Shown here: one piece after another, positions 1 to 10,563 of the stretch
How the letters are laid out: each line of letters begins with the position of its first letter
Numbering within the stretch: position 1 is the first letter of the stretch
The notes under the pieces: model-generated
What the model was told of the DNA's origin: nothing
The model's database searches: none
Seen by the model: the letters and a program-made list of their open reading frames with translations, nothing else
NCBI GenBank assembly: GCA_016617785.1
Contig: JADILM010000005.1
Location: forward strand, 868,001 to 932,000
Reading direction: 5' to 3'
Length of the DNA stretch: 64,000 nt
Origin: Sporobolomyces roseus
Taxonomy: Eukaryota > Basidiomycota > Microbotryomycetes > Sporidiobolales > Sporidiobolaceae
Position numbers and translations under genes: made by a program

Positions 1-1272
1 CTGCGAAGGATCAAGAGAAGAAGGATTTGGAGGAGGCAGCTTTCGGTGGTCAGAGACAAAAACGAACGAGAAAAGCCGTAAGCTTCCGGTAATCTCTTCC
101 TCTTGACGAAGCGAACTGACCCTCCTTCGTTCGATTGACAGGTGAACTATCAAGTCCCTACCGCCATCGTTCCTATGACAGCCGCCGAGATCAAGAAGAG
201 GAACCGAAAGAGACAGTCCGGTGCAGTCAGCGACATCTCTTCGGGAGACGATTACCGCCTTCGACCTGAACAAGAAGACGACTCGAGCGATGGAGAGTTC
301 ATGCCTGGAATCGATGCCGAAGATCGTCGACTCGTCAACGGTGATCAAGTCAACTCTCGTCCTTCTTCAACTCTCGCTCAAACGGATCCAAATGCCGCTC
401 CTGGTTCGACGATGTCGAAGGCGGAGGCTGAGGAAGCTGCGATGAATGAACTGAGGGAGAAGAAGCTGAAGAAGAGGCGAAAGGCAATCAAACCTCTTCT
501 TGAAGCTGCTCACGAATTGGGAGATCAAGAGGTTATCGACACTTTGAGTTCTGCTCGAGATGAAAGGAATGCTACAGTGCAAAGTGAGTCCAGCGTCGCT
601 CTTCGTGATCGTCTCGCAAACTGATCAGGATGGAATCGTCGTCTCACAGAACAAATGATTCTCAAAGCTGCGAAACGAATCAACGACATCAACGCTTTGA
701 CGGAACGCAAGGATGCCGGCAACACAGCAGCTGCATCTTCAGCTCGTCCTCCACTTCCACCTGCACCCGCTAGCAAGAAGCGCAAGTCGGACTCTCCCCT
801 CGACCTCTCTGACAAACGCCAAAAACCTTCTCCGTCTCTCGCTCAATCGCAACCTTCTGCTTCCTCGACAACTACACGACCCGTCACTTCGAACAAGACT
901 CACTCTACCTCTACCTCTGCCTCTTCCTCCTCTTCTTCGACTCTCAAAGCTTCCTCTGCCGCACCGATGATTCGATCAGATTCAGCCAGCTCGACTTCAG
1001 AACCTGTCAAGAAAGCGACAATGAAGCAAGGTACTCTCTCTTTCGGTCAGAAACCCCCTTCCGATCGTAAACCCTCTCCTCTCGCTTCGACAACGTCTGC
1101 TCAAGCCGCGAAACCACCCTCGCATTCAAAAGGAGACGACAAGGTTCTCGTCACCGGATCTTCTTCAGTCTCTGCAACACTACAACAGAAGAAGCCGACC
1201 TCTGAAGCTGAAACTTCGATCAAGGAGAAGACGAAGGCGAGTGAAACGATTACATTGTCAGATTCGGATTAA
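1..1272 (+). CDS. 3' part of a nuclear-looking low-complexity protein (5' end outside window)
   Basis: Three exons are visible: before 77, 142-583 and 650-1272. GT/AG joins at 78-141 and 584-649 keep the frame, and the gene runs in from outside the window. I do not recognise the family. The visible part begins with an Arg/Lys-rich stretch ending RKAVNYQVP. An acidic Ser-rich segment follows, then a charged helical region (KAEAEEAAMNELREKKLKKR) rich in Leu and Glu. The last 200 residues are Ser/Pro/Thr/Lys-rich. Near the C-terminus KQGTLSFG resembles a weak PCNA-binding (PIP-like) motif, and the end ETITLSDSD resembles a SUMO-interacting motif; both are suggestions only. Basic patches fit nuclear localisation. 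A degraded copy of its central region lies on the opposite strand at 7940-8376. Confidence 0.75.
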
Positions 1273-1790
1273 ATTTAGACGCTTTTGATTACCGCATGAT
1301 TCCCGTTATACCCCTCACTCCCTCGTTCTATTCCCTTCATGTCCTCTCTCACTCTGTGCATCGTTCCTTTCTGTACCCTCGCTGCCTGTCTTTCCTTGCA
1401 AATACAGCCTCCTCGTCTAGATTCGATTGGTTTCCAAATTCCGAGAGAGAGCATCTTGGGGAACGAGCGAATCGACTATCGTCCCAGCGATTGAGCTCTT
1501 TCTTCATCTTATGCGACTATGGTGCGAGTAGATTCAGCGACTTTGTCGAGAGGATTGAACTAGTTGCGAAATCGCGAAATTTGGCAAACTCTTCCCTTCT
1601 CTTCTTACCTCATCTCACTTCTCGCCGAATCCAGCGTGAATAGCTCGCTTACCTCAAGTTGAACAAGCTACGACTATTAGACCTCACTAGAACGGTCCTC
1701 CTCGACTTGAATTCGCTTCATCTCGAATCGAACTCCCTTGCTCTCAATCACTCTCAAACAGCTCGATTCTCCTCTCAGTCAACTCACAAG
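1273..1790. other. intergenic; upstream region of MYND copy 1
   Basis: No convincing gene. From about 1500 to 1790 the sequence is clearly related to the upstream regions of MYND copies 2 and 3, so this is probably an inherited promoter/leader rather than unique spacer. Confidence 0.6.
1700..1790 (+). promoter_or_regulatory. conserved leader upstream of MYND copy 1
   Basis: About 90 bases directly before the ATG at 1791 match the leaders of MYND copy 2 (10053-10140, minus strand) and copy 3 (20200-20287). The shared parts include GAATTCGCTTCATCTCGAAT and CTCTCAAACAGCTCGAT. It may be 5' UTR and core promoter; function is inferred only from conservation between copies. Confidence 0.5.
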
Positions 1791-2767
1791 ATGTCAATTA
1801 GCAAGGCGGACCCTTCTTCAGCGCCTCTCGGATCCACTGGAAAGTGTGTTGTGTGTGGAAAGGAGAGTCAGTTGAGGTGTTCTGCTTGTTTGTCCCATGG
1901 ACCCAGTTGGATGCTCTTCTGTCCAAAGGATCATCAGAAACTCGTAAGCTTGCTATCGTACAACGGCGAAGAGGATCGTCGAGGTGCTGGATCTTCGCTA
2001 ACTTCAAGTTCGACCAGATTTGGCCTTTCCACAAGCGAGTTTGCGGTGCTCTAGCGAAGCCCTTCCATTGGCCATCGTTTACAGAAAGTGAGCTTCTCGA
2101 GTATACAACATTGGCCGGCGAGCCTTGTCGGGGACCGAACGGAGAGACTACGAATATGGTCCATTACGGGAAAAATACCGCCGGCATCGACAGCAGACTG
2201 GACTGCATGTCGAGCTACATGGTCTGTCCTAACTCGTTTATATCTCAGATGAGCTTGGCTGATGGACTCCGACTGCAATCATAGGAGGGCTTGCTTCGTT
2301 GTCTCGAACCGCCTGATCGTTCGCCTCTACCACCCTACAATGCTCGACTCGTCGTCAACTTGCGATCAATAGCGTGGAAGGCTCGCTTGTACAGCGGCCG
2401 CTTCTTCAACAAGAGGTACACATTCTCCGACCTGCTCGACTCGATGGTGCAGCATCCTTTCGACTTCCTCGCATCTGTCGAATGTCGTGAGCTGAAGACA
2501 GTCGTCCATAAGCCTGATGACGAGCTCCCTACCTGGTGGAACGACTTCCAGCACAAAGCAGTCATTCTGGTCGGTCTCAACTGTCTCGTTCGCAAGGACA
2601 AGGTTTCGCAAGTTATCTGCTCGAATTCGGTCAAGGTTGTCGACTACCGCAGATACGCTCGTAACGAAGTGATCAGATACTGTAGGCAAGTCATCAAGCC
2701 TGTCGACTTGGAAGTAGCGAATTACATCGAATTGAACTTGATGCCCTGGTTGGAACCGGCGCTATGA
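1791..2767 (+). CDS. MYND-type zinc-finger protein, family copy 1
   Basis: Exons 1791-1943, 2018-2221 and 2285-2767 encode 279 residues. The N-terminus carries a MYND-like zinc finger: CVVCG, then CSAC, then an FC..DH..L segment, ending IWPFHKRVCG. The usual sixth Cys is replaced by His. Intron 1 splits the finger between HQKL and IWPF, as in the three sister copies in this window. The C-terminal half has the family block HPFDFLA...WW.DFQHKAVIL and a Tyr/Arg-rich helix (YRRYARNEVIRYC). MYND fingers bind peptides, but the role of this fungal family is unknown. Intron 2 has a weak GTCTGT donor; its position is supported by alignment with copies 2 and 4. The reading frame is intact. Confidence 0.8.
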
Positions 2768-3095
2768 GCATGTCCCAGCTCTCGTCTAAAATATCTTCAC
2801 ACGCTGGACTCATACAACTCGATAGGTCGTCGGTATTTCAGAATGAGAAACAGTAATGAAACGAGAAATCACACGCTTTTACTTCTTTCTTGAGAAATCC
2901 GTCTCTCGAGAGGACGCCAATTTCGCAAGTGCTCGTTCGAGACCTTTCGAAACTGAGGGAGACTGTTTGAATCATCTCGCGCAGGGAGTTGAGACATTGA
3001 AGTTGAGCTATATGCGAAAGTTTGCGATGTGGAAACGAAAACGACAAGAAATCGAAATGCGATGCTATCTATCAATCGAAAGGCTCTATCTCTAT
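2768..3095. other. intergenic between convergent genes
   Basis: Lies between the 3' ends of MYND copy 1 and HUT1. Short open frames here are not convincing. Probably only 3' UTRs and terminators. Confidence 0.5.
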
Positions 3096-4430
3096 TTACT
3101 CCTTCTTCTCTCCCACGACCGCGAGATCCTTCTTCCCCTTCTCCCTTCTCGCCACAACCGCCTCCATTCCGACCGCTACGAAAACACATCCAACCCCAAC
3201 CCATTGCCCCAAAGCCAGTTGATGCTCGAATACAAATACGCTCAATAACATGGTGACCATCTTGCGAGTAACAGTGATCGTCACTAATGTGAGAGAGCCA
3301 TAGAGTGACAAGGTGAGGAAGATGAATAATTGTCCAATCGATCCCGTCAATCCGAACAAGAGGATATCTTTGAGGATTGTTGGATGAGTCTTGACGAATT
3401 CGAGAGAGTGGGATAATTCGTTGTAGTGTCCAGATGCGTGGAGGGGTAAGAGGAAAGAGGGAATCGAGGAGAAGGGAAGAACGAGGGAGAGGAGCATGAA
3501 GAGGAATGAGAACGTGTTCATGAAGAACATCATCTGAGGTCCGGTGACTCTTGGTTGAGTGTAAGTCTTGAATAGTTGATCTTGACTAGAATTGACGATT
3601 CCATCCATGATCAAATTGATGCCCAGCAACCCTAAACCCAATAAAGAACTTGACTCTCTTCCTCCTCCCTTTTTTGTCGAGGGCTTGTAAAGCATGAACA
3701 ACCAGATTCCGATCGTGACTAAACCGACGAGGAGGTATTTGTGTAGAGGGAATTTTCGACGGTAGAGGAGAATGTTCATCAACATGACTGGGACTAATTT
3801 GCAGGATTTGCCGAGGAGGAGAGTAGGGAACGAGATGTGAGAGAGGGAGAGGAAACCGAAGGGAGCTGCGCAGGATGCTGTGAGAGCGATGAGGGCGTAA
3901 GAACCGAGGAGAGATTTGGCGGATTTTGTAGGTTGACTAAGATTGCCGTGAACGTTGCCGTTCATTTGAGGTGTCGCTCGAGAGGAGGAGGAGGGGAGAC
4001 CGAAGAGAGATCGGAGGGTAGTTGAGGAAGAAGGTCGAGTGATGAGGAGGAACAGGAGGGAAGAGATGATGGAGAAGAAGGATTGAATCGTGTTGATGAA
4101 TATCACAGAGCGGAACTTGTCGTGTGAAGGAAAGACTGTCGAGTTTGAAGGATACGGTGTTGTCGAAACTGCAGAAAAACTCTAGGTCAGTCTTGCGAGC
4201 AACGGGCGAAGATTGCGAGATTTTGAAGTCGGAGACTCACGTCGTTCTTGACACTGTAAACCCCGATGGCGTCAGCTTCGTAAAGAAGAGAAGGATGCGC
4301 TGAGTATTGAACTTACGATAGCCCATACCAAGAATGAAACGTAAATTCCTCCGACGCAAACTCCCAGCTGAACATAAGGATTCAGCGTTTTGCCATTCCT
4401 ACTATTCGCCGTCTGTAGCTGAGCTCCCAT
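3096..4430 (-). CDS. hut1: UDP-galactose transporter homologue (HUT1/SLC35B1 family)
   Basis: Exons 4317-4430, 4241-4253 (13 nt) and 3096-4168 encode 399 residues. The 13-nt microexon is needed to restore the family pattern across VWAI-CQER-LSTTPYP. The rest is a multi-span membrane protein of the drug/metabolite transporter superfamily, about ten hydrophobic segments. Family landmarks include LGKSCKLVPVMLMN, FLTLSLYGSLTLVTITVTRK and the C-terminal span after FEHQLALGQWVG. Family members sit in the ER membrane and are thought to move nucleotide sugars or ATP into the lumen. A Ser-rich insertion (about 20-30 residues) follows the second membrane segment. The length matches the family. Confidence 0.9.
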
Positions 4431-4849
4431 GTCTTCCTATGAGCTCAATGTCGATGAGGGGTTGAGAATTCGCGAGGTGGAGCTGGAATCGATTGGACGA
4501 GGTGAAATACGGCGAGGAGACGTGTAAGCGCGTTCTTGATAGAGATGGTTCTTCTTGCGCTACTTGCTAGTGTCCAGAGTTTGTCTTCAGAGCGCTAGAC
4601 TGTCGGAGTGATTGGTTAGAGCCCAAGAGAACTTTTTGATCTTTTTTCACCTCGACCTCTCCCCTCGAACACTCTATTGCTGCTGCTACGCTGTGTGGAT
4701 ACTCTGGAGAGCTCTTGCGATGCTTCAGGAGACTACAGGTCTTCTCCCTTTCCTGTTTGCTCCGACGGACTCCTCGGATTCGTGTCTCGCTGTTCTTATC
4801 CCTCTTCCTACGCTTCACGAGCTGCTCAGGACATTCTCAATAGCTCAGG
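4431..4849. other. divergent intergenic region between hut1 and the U-box gene
   Basis: About 420 bases shared as upstream region by two genes transcribed away from each other. I see no defined regulatory motif. Confidence 0.5.
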
Positions 4850-7782
4850 ATGTCCTTTGGCGCGCTCACAGCAGTAGGAGCATGTGTTCAAATCGCAAAG
4901 GTTCGTTCCCTTTCTCTTTTCGCTGACACCCGCTCGCTCGAACCACTTCCCCCAAACGACAGACACTTTACGAGTATTACAACATCTACAAGAACAATCG
5001 AAGCTTGTTGGATATCCTTGAGGGTTTCACTCAGAACCTGGAGATTGGAATTGAGAGGTTGAAAGCGCGAGAAGAGTTATTCGGGTTGGAACAGAATGAT
5101 GCGCTAGGTAAGCGCAACTTACTCTCTTCCTGTATTGTTCCAGAAAATCTAACGATTGTTGTATGAGCAGATTCGATAGAGAGGGACTTTTCGAACGCGA
5201 AGAACTGGTTAATTGCGAATGACAAGAATCTGAGGAGTATCTGGACAGCTCTGCAAGCGGCGGACAAGCTCAAAGACCTCGATGATCGCTTGACGAAAGG
5301 TTCGGACAGTCAGAATATCGTCTCATTCGCTGTACAATCGCTGAGTGGCTTTATGACTTTCTTCGTACAGCTTTCGCAACGAAAATGTCGATCGCCATCT
5401 TCTCCGCCCTGCAAGATACTCGAAGAGGAGTAGCCAAGATTCAAACGACTCTCGAAGGACTCCCTACAAACCTCGAAACCGTTTGCCGAACCTCGACTCG
5501 CGAAGCAATTCACGAAGCGATTCACGAACTGAAAGTCGAAGCTTATCAAGCGGTAGGAGGAGCCGAGGGTAGAGAAAGAGGATTCAGGAATGGCGAAGCG
5601 GAGAAGATCATCTCTCAACTAGTCGATCAATTGGCGGAACAAGAGAGGTTGAAAGAAGAGGAGGACTTGTTGAGGGATTACACCCCTTTGATTCCGAGAC
5701 ATTCGGAACCTACTGTACCTTACTCGAGCATTTCTGGTCCGTCAGATCAAGCTGTCCCTTACACTCCAGCATCAACTTCTTCCTCTCGCCGATCTTCGCG
5801 TCTTCCTCCTCCATCGAACCTCTCGAATGACAACCCATTTGAGCCGACTCCAGGAGGCGACCACTTCGAGCCGAGCCCATCCGCACCTTCTTCTCGACCC
5901 GTATCGCTCCGTCCATCTTCACTAGCCAGTCGTCGAACACTGCCATCGACAATCGCAACTAGTGAATTCGAAGGAGCTGGATCCGGAACTGATTCTGCGA
6001 CTGATTCGAAGAGTCGACGCTCGTCTAGCAAGAAGGATAGACTTCCACCGGGTTCAATTATCTTCTTACCGAAAGACCCATTCACGAATCAAGATCTGAT
6101 CGATCCAGTTCTCGCAAATGGTCCGTTTCTCTTTCTCTCTTCAGCTCTCCTCGAATAGGCGAGAGATACTGAGATAGGTTCGAATCGACAGATGGTTTGA
6201 TTCATGATCGATGGAGTCTCGTCAGTGGATCGCATCAGAACGTAAAGGATCCGAAAGAACCTTTGATCATTCTCGGGGACGTAGTTCAATTGAGGGAAGC
6301 GATCTTTCAATCTTATCCTGAGCGGCGGCTCGAATTCACGAAGAAACGGCAGGTGTACAGAGAGGTCAGTCGCGCTCTCACTGCTTCAGTGCGATTCCAT
6401 CATCAGCATCTGATGTTGAGTAGTGATGACTGCAGGAAACGATTCGACTTTACGATTCCTCTTCCTACGCGGATCTCCCTTCACTCATCGATCGACTCTC
6501 CCATATCCTCCTCTATGAGCCCTCGTCAATCTCGACTAGAATTCGAAGAGGAATTGCTCGATACCGTCTGCGAGACCTTTCGAACGCATTGGAGGATCTC
6601 GATGCGGCTATTGACCTGTCGACGAGAACGAGGATGAGGGAAGGTGAGGATGGGAGGGAACTCAAGGAGGAGGGAGAGATAGATTTGGATGCGTTGAGAA
6701 TGAGAGCGTTGGTGAAGGAAGAAATGCAGTATGTCGTCCTTTCTTGTTTCTCATCAGAGGGAGACTCTGATACTTTCTTTGCAACTCCAGTGATACACCA
6801 GCAGCTATGAGCGATCTCGAGCATCTCTTGACGCTCAGCCCAAATGATGTATTGGCACTTTCGCTGCGAGCGAAACTTCGAGGGAACTCAGGGGACCTTG
6901 AAGGAGCCCGAGAAGATCTGGCAGAGACAAACTTGGCGGTGAGGAACGATCTGGCGTATAGATCGAGATTGGGGGATGGAGAATGCGACCTGGAATATCT
7001 CGTGCGTTTCTGGACTTTCGAATCCGTTTGTTACCGAACTGATGCGACTAGTTCTTTGAAGCACAGGCTAGAGGATGGGCTTACTCCAGTGTGCGTACCG
7101 AGCTTAATTCACTCACTCTGTTGAGGAACTGAAGTGAATCTTTCCCGGAGTACGCAGGTCCACGATTTCGACTCGGCTTTGAACGATTTCAACTTTTCAC
7201 TTTCCCTACGTGATCCACCCGAGCCCTACACTCTCGCTTGTCGATCACTCGCCTCTATCAAGCTTCATGAATCGCAAGGAACGCTTTCAGCTACAGAGCT
7301 CGACTCGGCGATGGACGATCTCGACACTTCGATCGATATGTACCGAAAACTGGCGATCAGTCAAGAGAAGATGAGTACGCATAGTACGACGAGGGAGACG
7401 AGCGGTGTCGAGAGGCTGAGGTGCGAGAAGGAGGATGGATTGCCGAGAGTAGCTTATCAATGTCTCTTGATGAGAGCTTCGGCTAGGCAAGCACAGTCGG
7501 TTCTCCTCAGTTATATGTATGCGGCCATGAACCTCGACTGACGAATCGGCTTGATGCAGAGGCGAACCTCAACTAGCTTTACTCGATTTCGAAACTTCTC
7601 TACGCTTGCGTCCAAGCTGTATCAAGGACTCGCCTTCACTAGTCTGTGCACTCGCAGAGATCCGATCAGAGTGTGGTGATGTGAGAGGAGCTCGGAGATG
7701 GTTTGATCTAGCAATAGCGACGGCAGAAACAGATTGCGAAAGATTTGCTTTCGAAAGAGCTCGCGATGAAGCTGGAATCTAG
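4850..7782 (+). CDS. helical N-terminal domain / U-box / TPR-like protein
   Basis: Ten exons: 4850-4900, 4963-5107, 5171-5299, 5371-6120, 6192-6364, 6436-6728, 6791-7001, 7052-7090, 7158-7495 and 7560-7782, giving 783 residues with all phases consistent. Residues 1-200 are predicted helical and amphipathic (start MSFGALTAVGACVQIAKTLY, then coiled-coil-like Leu/Glu helices), recalling helical-bundle adaptor or HeLo-like domains; this resemblance is my inference. A Ser/Pro-rich linker spans about 215-335. A U-box-like segment follows (DPFTNQDLIDPVLAND, then GLIHDRW), about residues 345-415; U-boxes recruit E2 enzymes for ubiquitination. The rest (about 430-783) has TPR-like pairs such as NALEDLDAAIDL, DFDSALNDFNFSLSL and QLALLDFETSLRLRP. 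A ubiquitin ligase or co-chaperone role is plausible. Substrate is unknown. Confidence 0.7.
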
Positions 7783-7939
7783 TCAATCACGTGGAATCCC
7801 ATTGCTCTGTGACTGCAGAGAAGGGTGTAGACAGGTTACAGATGAGAGAGGCTGCACAGATAGGTCGAAGGGAGAGAACATAACGAGGTGAGAATCTGAA
7901 CCAAGCGAAAATTCAAGCTAGAGTCAATCATTTCCTTCC

Positions 7940-8376
7940 AGCAACCCCGGGAGAGTCCAAGGTGCGCTTCTTGTCGACGGGAATAGACGGAGCTGCAGGA
8001 CGAGCTGATGACGAAGCTGCTGTATTGCCGGCATCCTTGCGTTCCGTCAAAGCGTTGATGTCGTTGATTCGTTTCGCAGCTCTGTGAACCATTTGTTCTG
8101 TGAGACGACGAATGTGCTTTCAATCATTCTACGACACTATGCTAGAGGACAAGGACTGCACGTACTCTGTACTGTAGCATTCCTTTTTTCTCGAGCAGAA
8201 ATCAAGATATTCATGATTTCCTGATGTCCTAACTCGTGGGCCGCTTCGAGGCAGGTTGAATCGCCTTTTGTCGCTTCTTCAGCTTCTTCTCCGTCTGTTC
8301 GCTTGCCGTCATCTCCTCAACTTCGGCTTTTGACACGGCGGCCGGATTCATGCGGATTGCCTCGTCCAGAGTCGTG
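7940..8376 (-). pseudogene. degraded antisense copy of the central part of the gene at 1-1272
   Basis: Read on the minus strand, this segment follows the first gene from about NPAAVSKAEVEE through KKLKKRQKAI, across the position of its second intron, and into the exon beginning CAAATG. It ends near GGACTCTCCC. The block GCGAAACGAATCAACGACAT, and the bases after it, are the same in both copies. The copy has substitutions, stops and frame breaks (for example a stop soon after HELG-like sequence), so it cannot encode the same protein. It retains the intron region, so it arose by DNA duplication rather than from mRNA. Only this fragment is present. Confidence 0.85.
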
Positions 8377-8810
8377 GCGGGAGCCTGTACGTCGGAGAGG
8401 AAGCTTGTGAAGAGTCTTGCGACATCTCGAGAGTGATACTATAGGGCTGCGAAGCAATCTGAGGGCGGTCAGCAGAGAGCAAATCGAGTTCGGAATCATC
8501 GAATGAGACGAAAGATTATCGAACGAGGGGAACACCGGAGTCCGAACACTACCGTGATGATTCGTATTTGCTTATGATGAGTTGAGAGCGATGGGAGGTC
8601 GAGGTAGCGAGCAAGAGAGGCAGAATCTTGGATTCTCTCGATTGTTGTGAATTCCTCCTCTCAATGTCGCTCCTCAGACTGGTTTAATCGTGTACCGTGA
8701 ATCACATCTGGAAAAGTTCTGGACGAAGTGCTTCCGATTAATCCATTGTATTGTACGAGAGCCTTGCGAGAGCCATTTGTCAAAGCTGCGTCGAAATCGA
8801 TTCTTTCGTA

Positions 8811-8840
8811 AGGTTCGCAAGGTTCGCAAGGTTCGCAGTG
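8811..8840. repeat. short tandem repeat, 9-bp unit GGTTCGCAA
   Basis: Three near-perfect units of GGTTCGCAA with a degenerate unit before them (AAGGTTCGCAAGGTTCGC...). No gene spans it. Confidence 0.7.
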
Positions 8841-9063
8841 ATTCAAGCGCTCTCTGGAATGGAAGCACATCCGCCAGCGCAAGTTTCTGAATCCGTCGAG
8901 TCGCGCGCATCGACAGTATGATGTAAAAGTCGATAGCGAAAACGACGAGAGAGAAAAAGCAAAGTTTCACTATCGTTACAATCCCAATTGGGTTTCGACG
9001 GCACTTCACTCACTTCCCGCAACCCGGAGTTTACCTCGAGCGAACCAATTCGCCGTGTCTTGA

Positions 9064-10052
9064 TCAGGCATCGATGAGTGCTGGCATGGTACTCGTTTCG
9101 GCTCCAGACGGAGGGCGAAAAATGCTGACACATGAGATGAGATGATAAGCCATCCTCGAATCGAGAGGTTTGACGATGTTCAAGCAATACTTGATGACCT
9201 TGTTGAAAGCGTAGGCTCGATAATTGATGATCTTGGACCATGGAGATTCGTCTAACTTGTGAGTGATGGCGAGACAAGTGAGAGCGAGATTGATCACAAG
9301 CTTGTGCTGGAGATCTGACCACCAGAAGTACTTCTGCGGTTGTAGATCGAGAATTCCGACCGCTTCGATTTCCCAGTGAGCGAGCCAATCGAAGGGATGA
9401 ATGCCGCAGAGCTCGAGACTCTCTCGGTTGAACTCTTTCGGTTGGCGGTAGGTACCAGACGTGAATCTGTTGATCCAAGCTCGAGAGCGGTTCACTGTGA
9501 GAAGGCGTTCATACTGAGGCGACAGGCGAGATCCGTCAAGAGGTGCAATGCATTTTGCTAATCCTTCCTATTGCACGGATTCAATATGCATCAGTTAACA
9601 GCAGCACTCTGCGAGGAGGAGTCTATCAAACCCTGAAGCTTCTGTCAAAGTGTTCAGCATAATTTCGAGGCGATGGAGTGTTGCCGTTTGCGTTCCAAAA
9701 TGTGAGCTGTCCATCAGGTCCTCGGTAGGGAGTGGGGATCATTTCAAGCATCTCATCGTACTCTGTCTCCGTGAAAGCTGGGAATCGGAAAGGTTGGGCT
9801 AGAGGACCGCAAACTCGTTTGTGAAAAGGCCAAATCTGTGAAACTCGACTAATCTTCAGCTCACGATGCTGTGAACAAGAGCGTATAGTACAAGCTTACC
9901 AGTTTCTGATGATCTTGACCACAGAAGAACATCCAATCGAGCCCATGAGACGAGCAAGCCGAACACCTTTCAAACGTCTCCTCCCCACAGACTACACACT
10001 TCCCAGGAGCTTCGAGGAACTCTGTGGAGCTGTTTATCTTGCTATTTGACAT
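9064..10052 (-). CDS. MYND-type zinc-finger protein, family copy 2
   Basis: Exons 9900-10052, 9632-9835 and 9064-9567 encode 286 residues. The finger is CVVCG ... CSAC ... FFCGQDHQKL | IWPFHKRVCG with the same intron position as copy 1, and exon 1 (153 nt) and exon 2 (204 nt) have the same lengths as in copy 1. The C-terminal half carries HPFDWLAHW, WWSDLQHKLVI and YAFNKVIKYC. The frame is intact, so this is the functional-looking partner of the frameshifted copy 3. The gene and its upstream region form the left arm of an inverted duplication whose other arm is at 19620-21314. Binding partners and process are unknown. Confidence 0.85.
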
Positions 10053-10140
10053 CTAATGAGTGTTCTGAGAGGTCGATCGAGCTGTTTGAGAATGATCGAG
10101 AGCGAGGGAATTCAATTCGAGATGAAGCGAATTCAAGTGG
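10053..10140 (-). promoter_or_regulatory. conserved leader upstream of MYND copy 2
   Basis: On the minus strand this segment matches the leaders of copies 1 and 3 (GAATTCGCTTCATCTCGAAT, CTCAAACAGCTCGATCGACC). Likely 5' UTR or core promoter, by conservation only. Confidence 0.5.
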
Positions 10141-10563
10141 AGGAGGATCGTTCTAGCGGGATCTAATGGTCGTAGGGGGTGTAGAAAGAGTTCTGTCTTG
10201 ATCTGATGTTGAATTAAAAGCGAATCCAGTCGATGCGAAATGAGGGGAGAGAAGAAGTTTGACTTTGTCGGACGTCGCACCGAGTCCTTTCGCTTCTCTT
10301 TCCCTCAGCTACCTCGCCCAAGGTCTGCATCGAGAGAGAAGTATCATATCTTTGACTCGCACAGTCAAGCCCGCTGAAGACGGAATAGTTCAATTCGTTC
10401 ATATGACTTGTTGCGATTAATCTAATTAAACCACTTCGTTCGCTACTGCATCACTCCCGCTCCGTCTCTGCGCCTGCGCCGTTCGCTGACACTCTCCTCG
10501 ACAACTTCCTCGAACAGCTCAAACTCGTACTCTCCGCCAATCATCCTCTACTTCTCGATGTTC
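10141..10563. other. intergenic spacer inside the inverted-duplication arm
   Basis: No gene. The spacer is copied in inverted orientation at about 19788-20200 and includes an AT-rich block (GATTAATCTAATTAAACCAC on the plus strand). Confidence 0.6.

Larger units (their letters stand above)
7783..9063. other. gene-poor stretch with one pseudogene and a short repeat
   Basis: Apart from the decayed gene copy at 7940-8376 and a 9-bp tandem repeat near 8811-8840, I see no supportable gene. Open frames here are short and lack codon pattern or splice logic. Confidence 0.5.

Noticed and set aside
1296..1643. 115-codon plus-strand open frame
   Set aside because: Composition and context look like spacer, and the later part aligns with upstream regions of other MYND copies.
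8661..9009. Minus-strand frames of 73 and 111 codons
   Set aside because: They run through the 9-bp tandem repeat and show no family pattern or splice logic.
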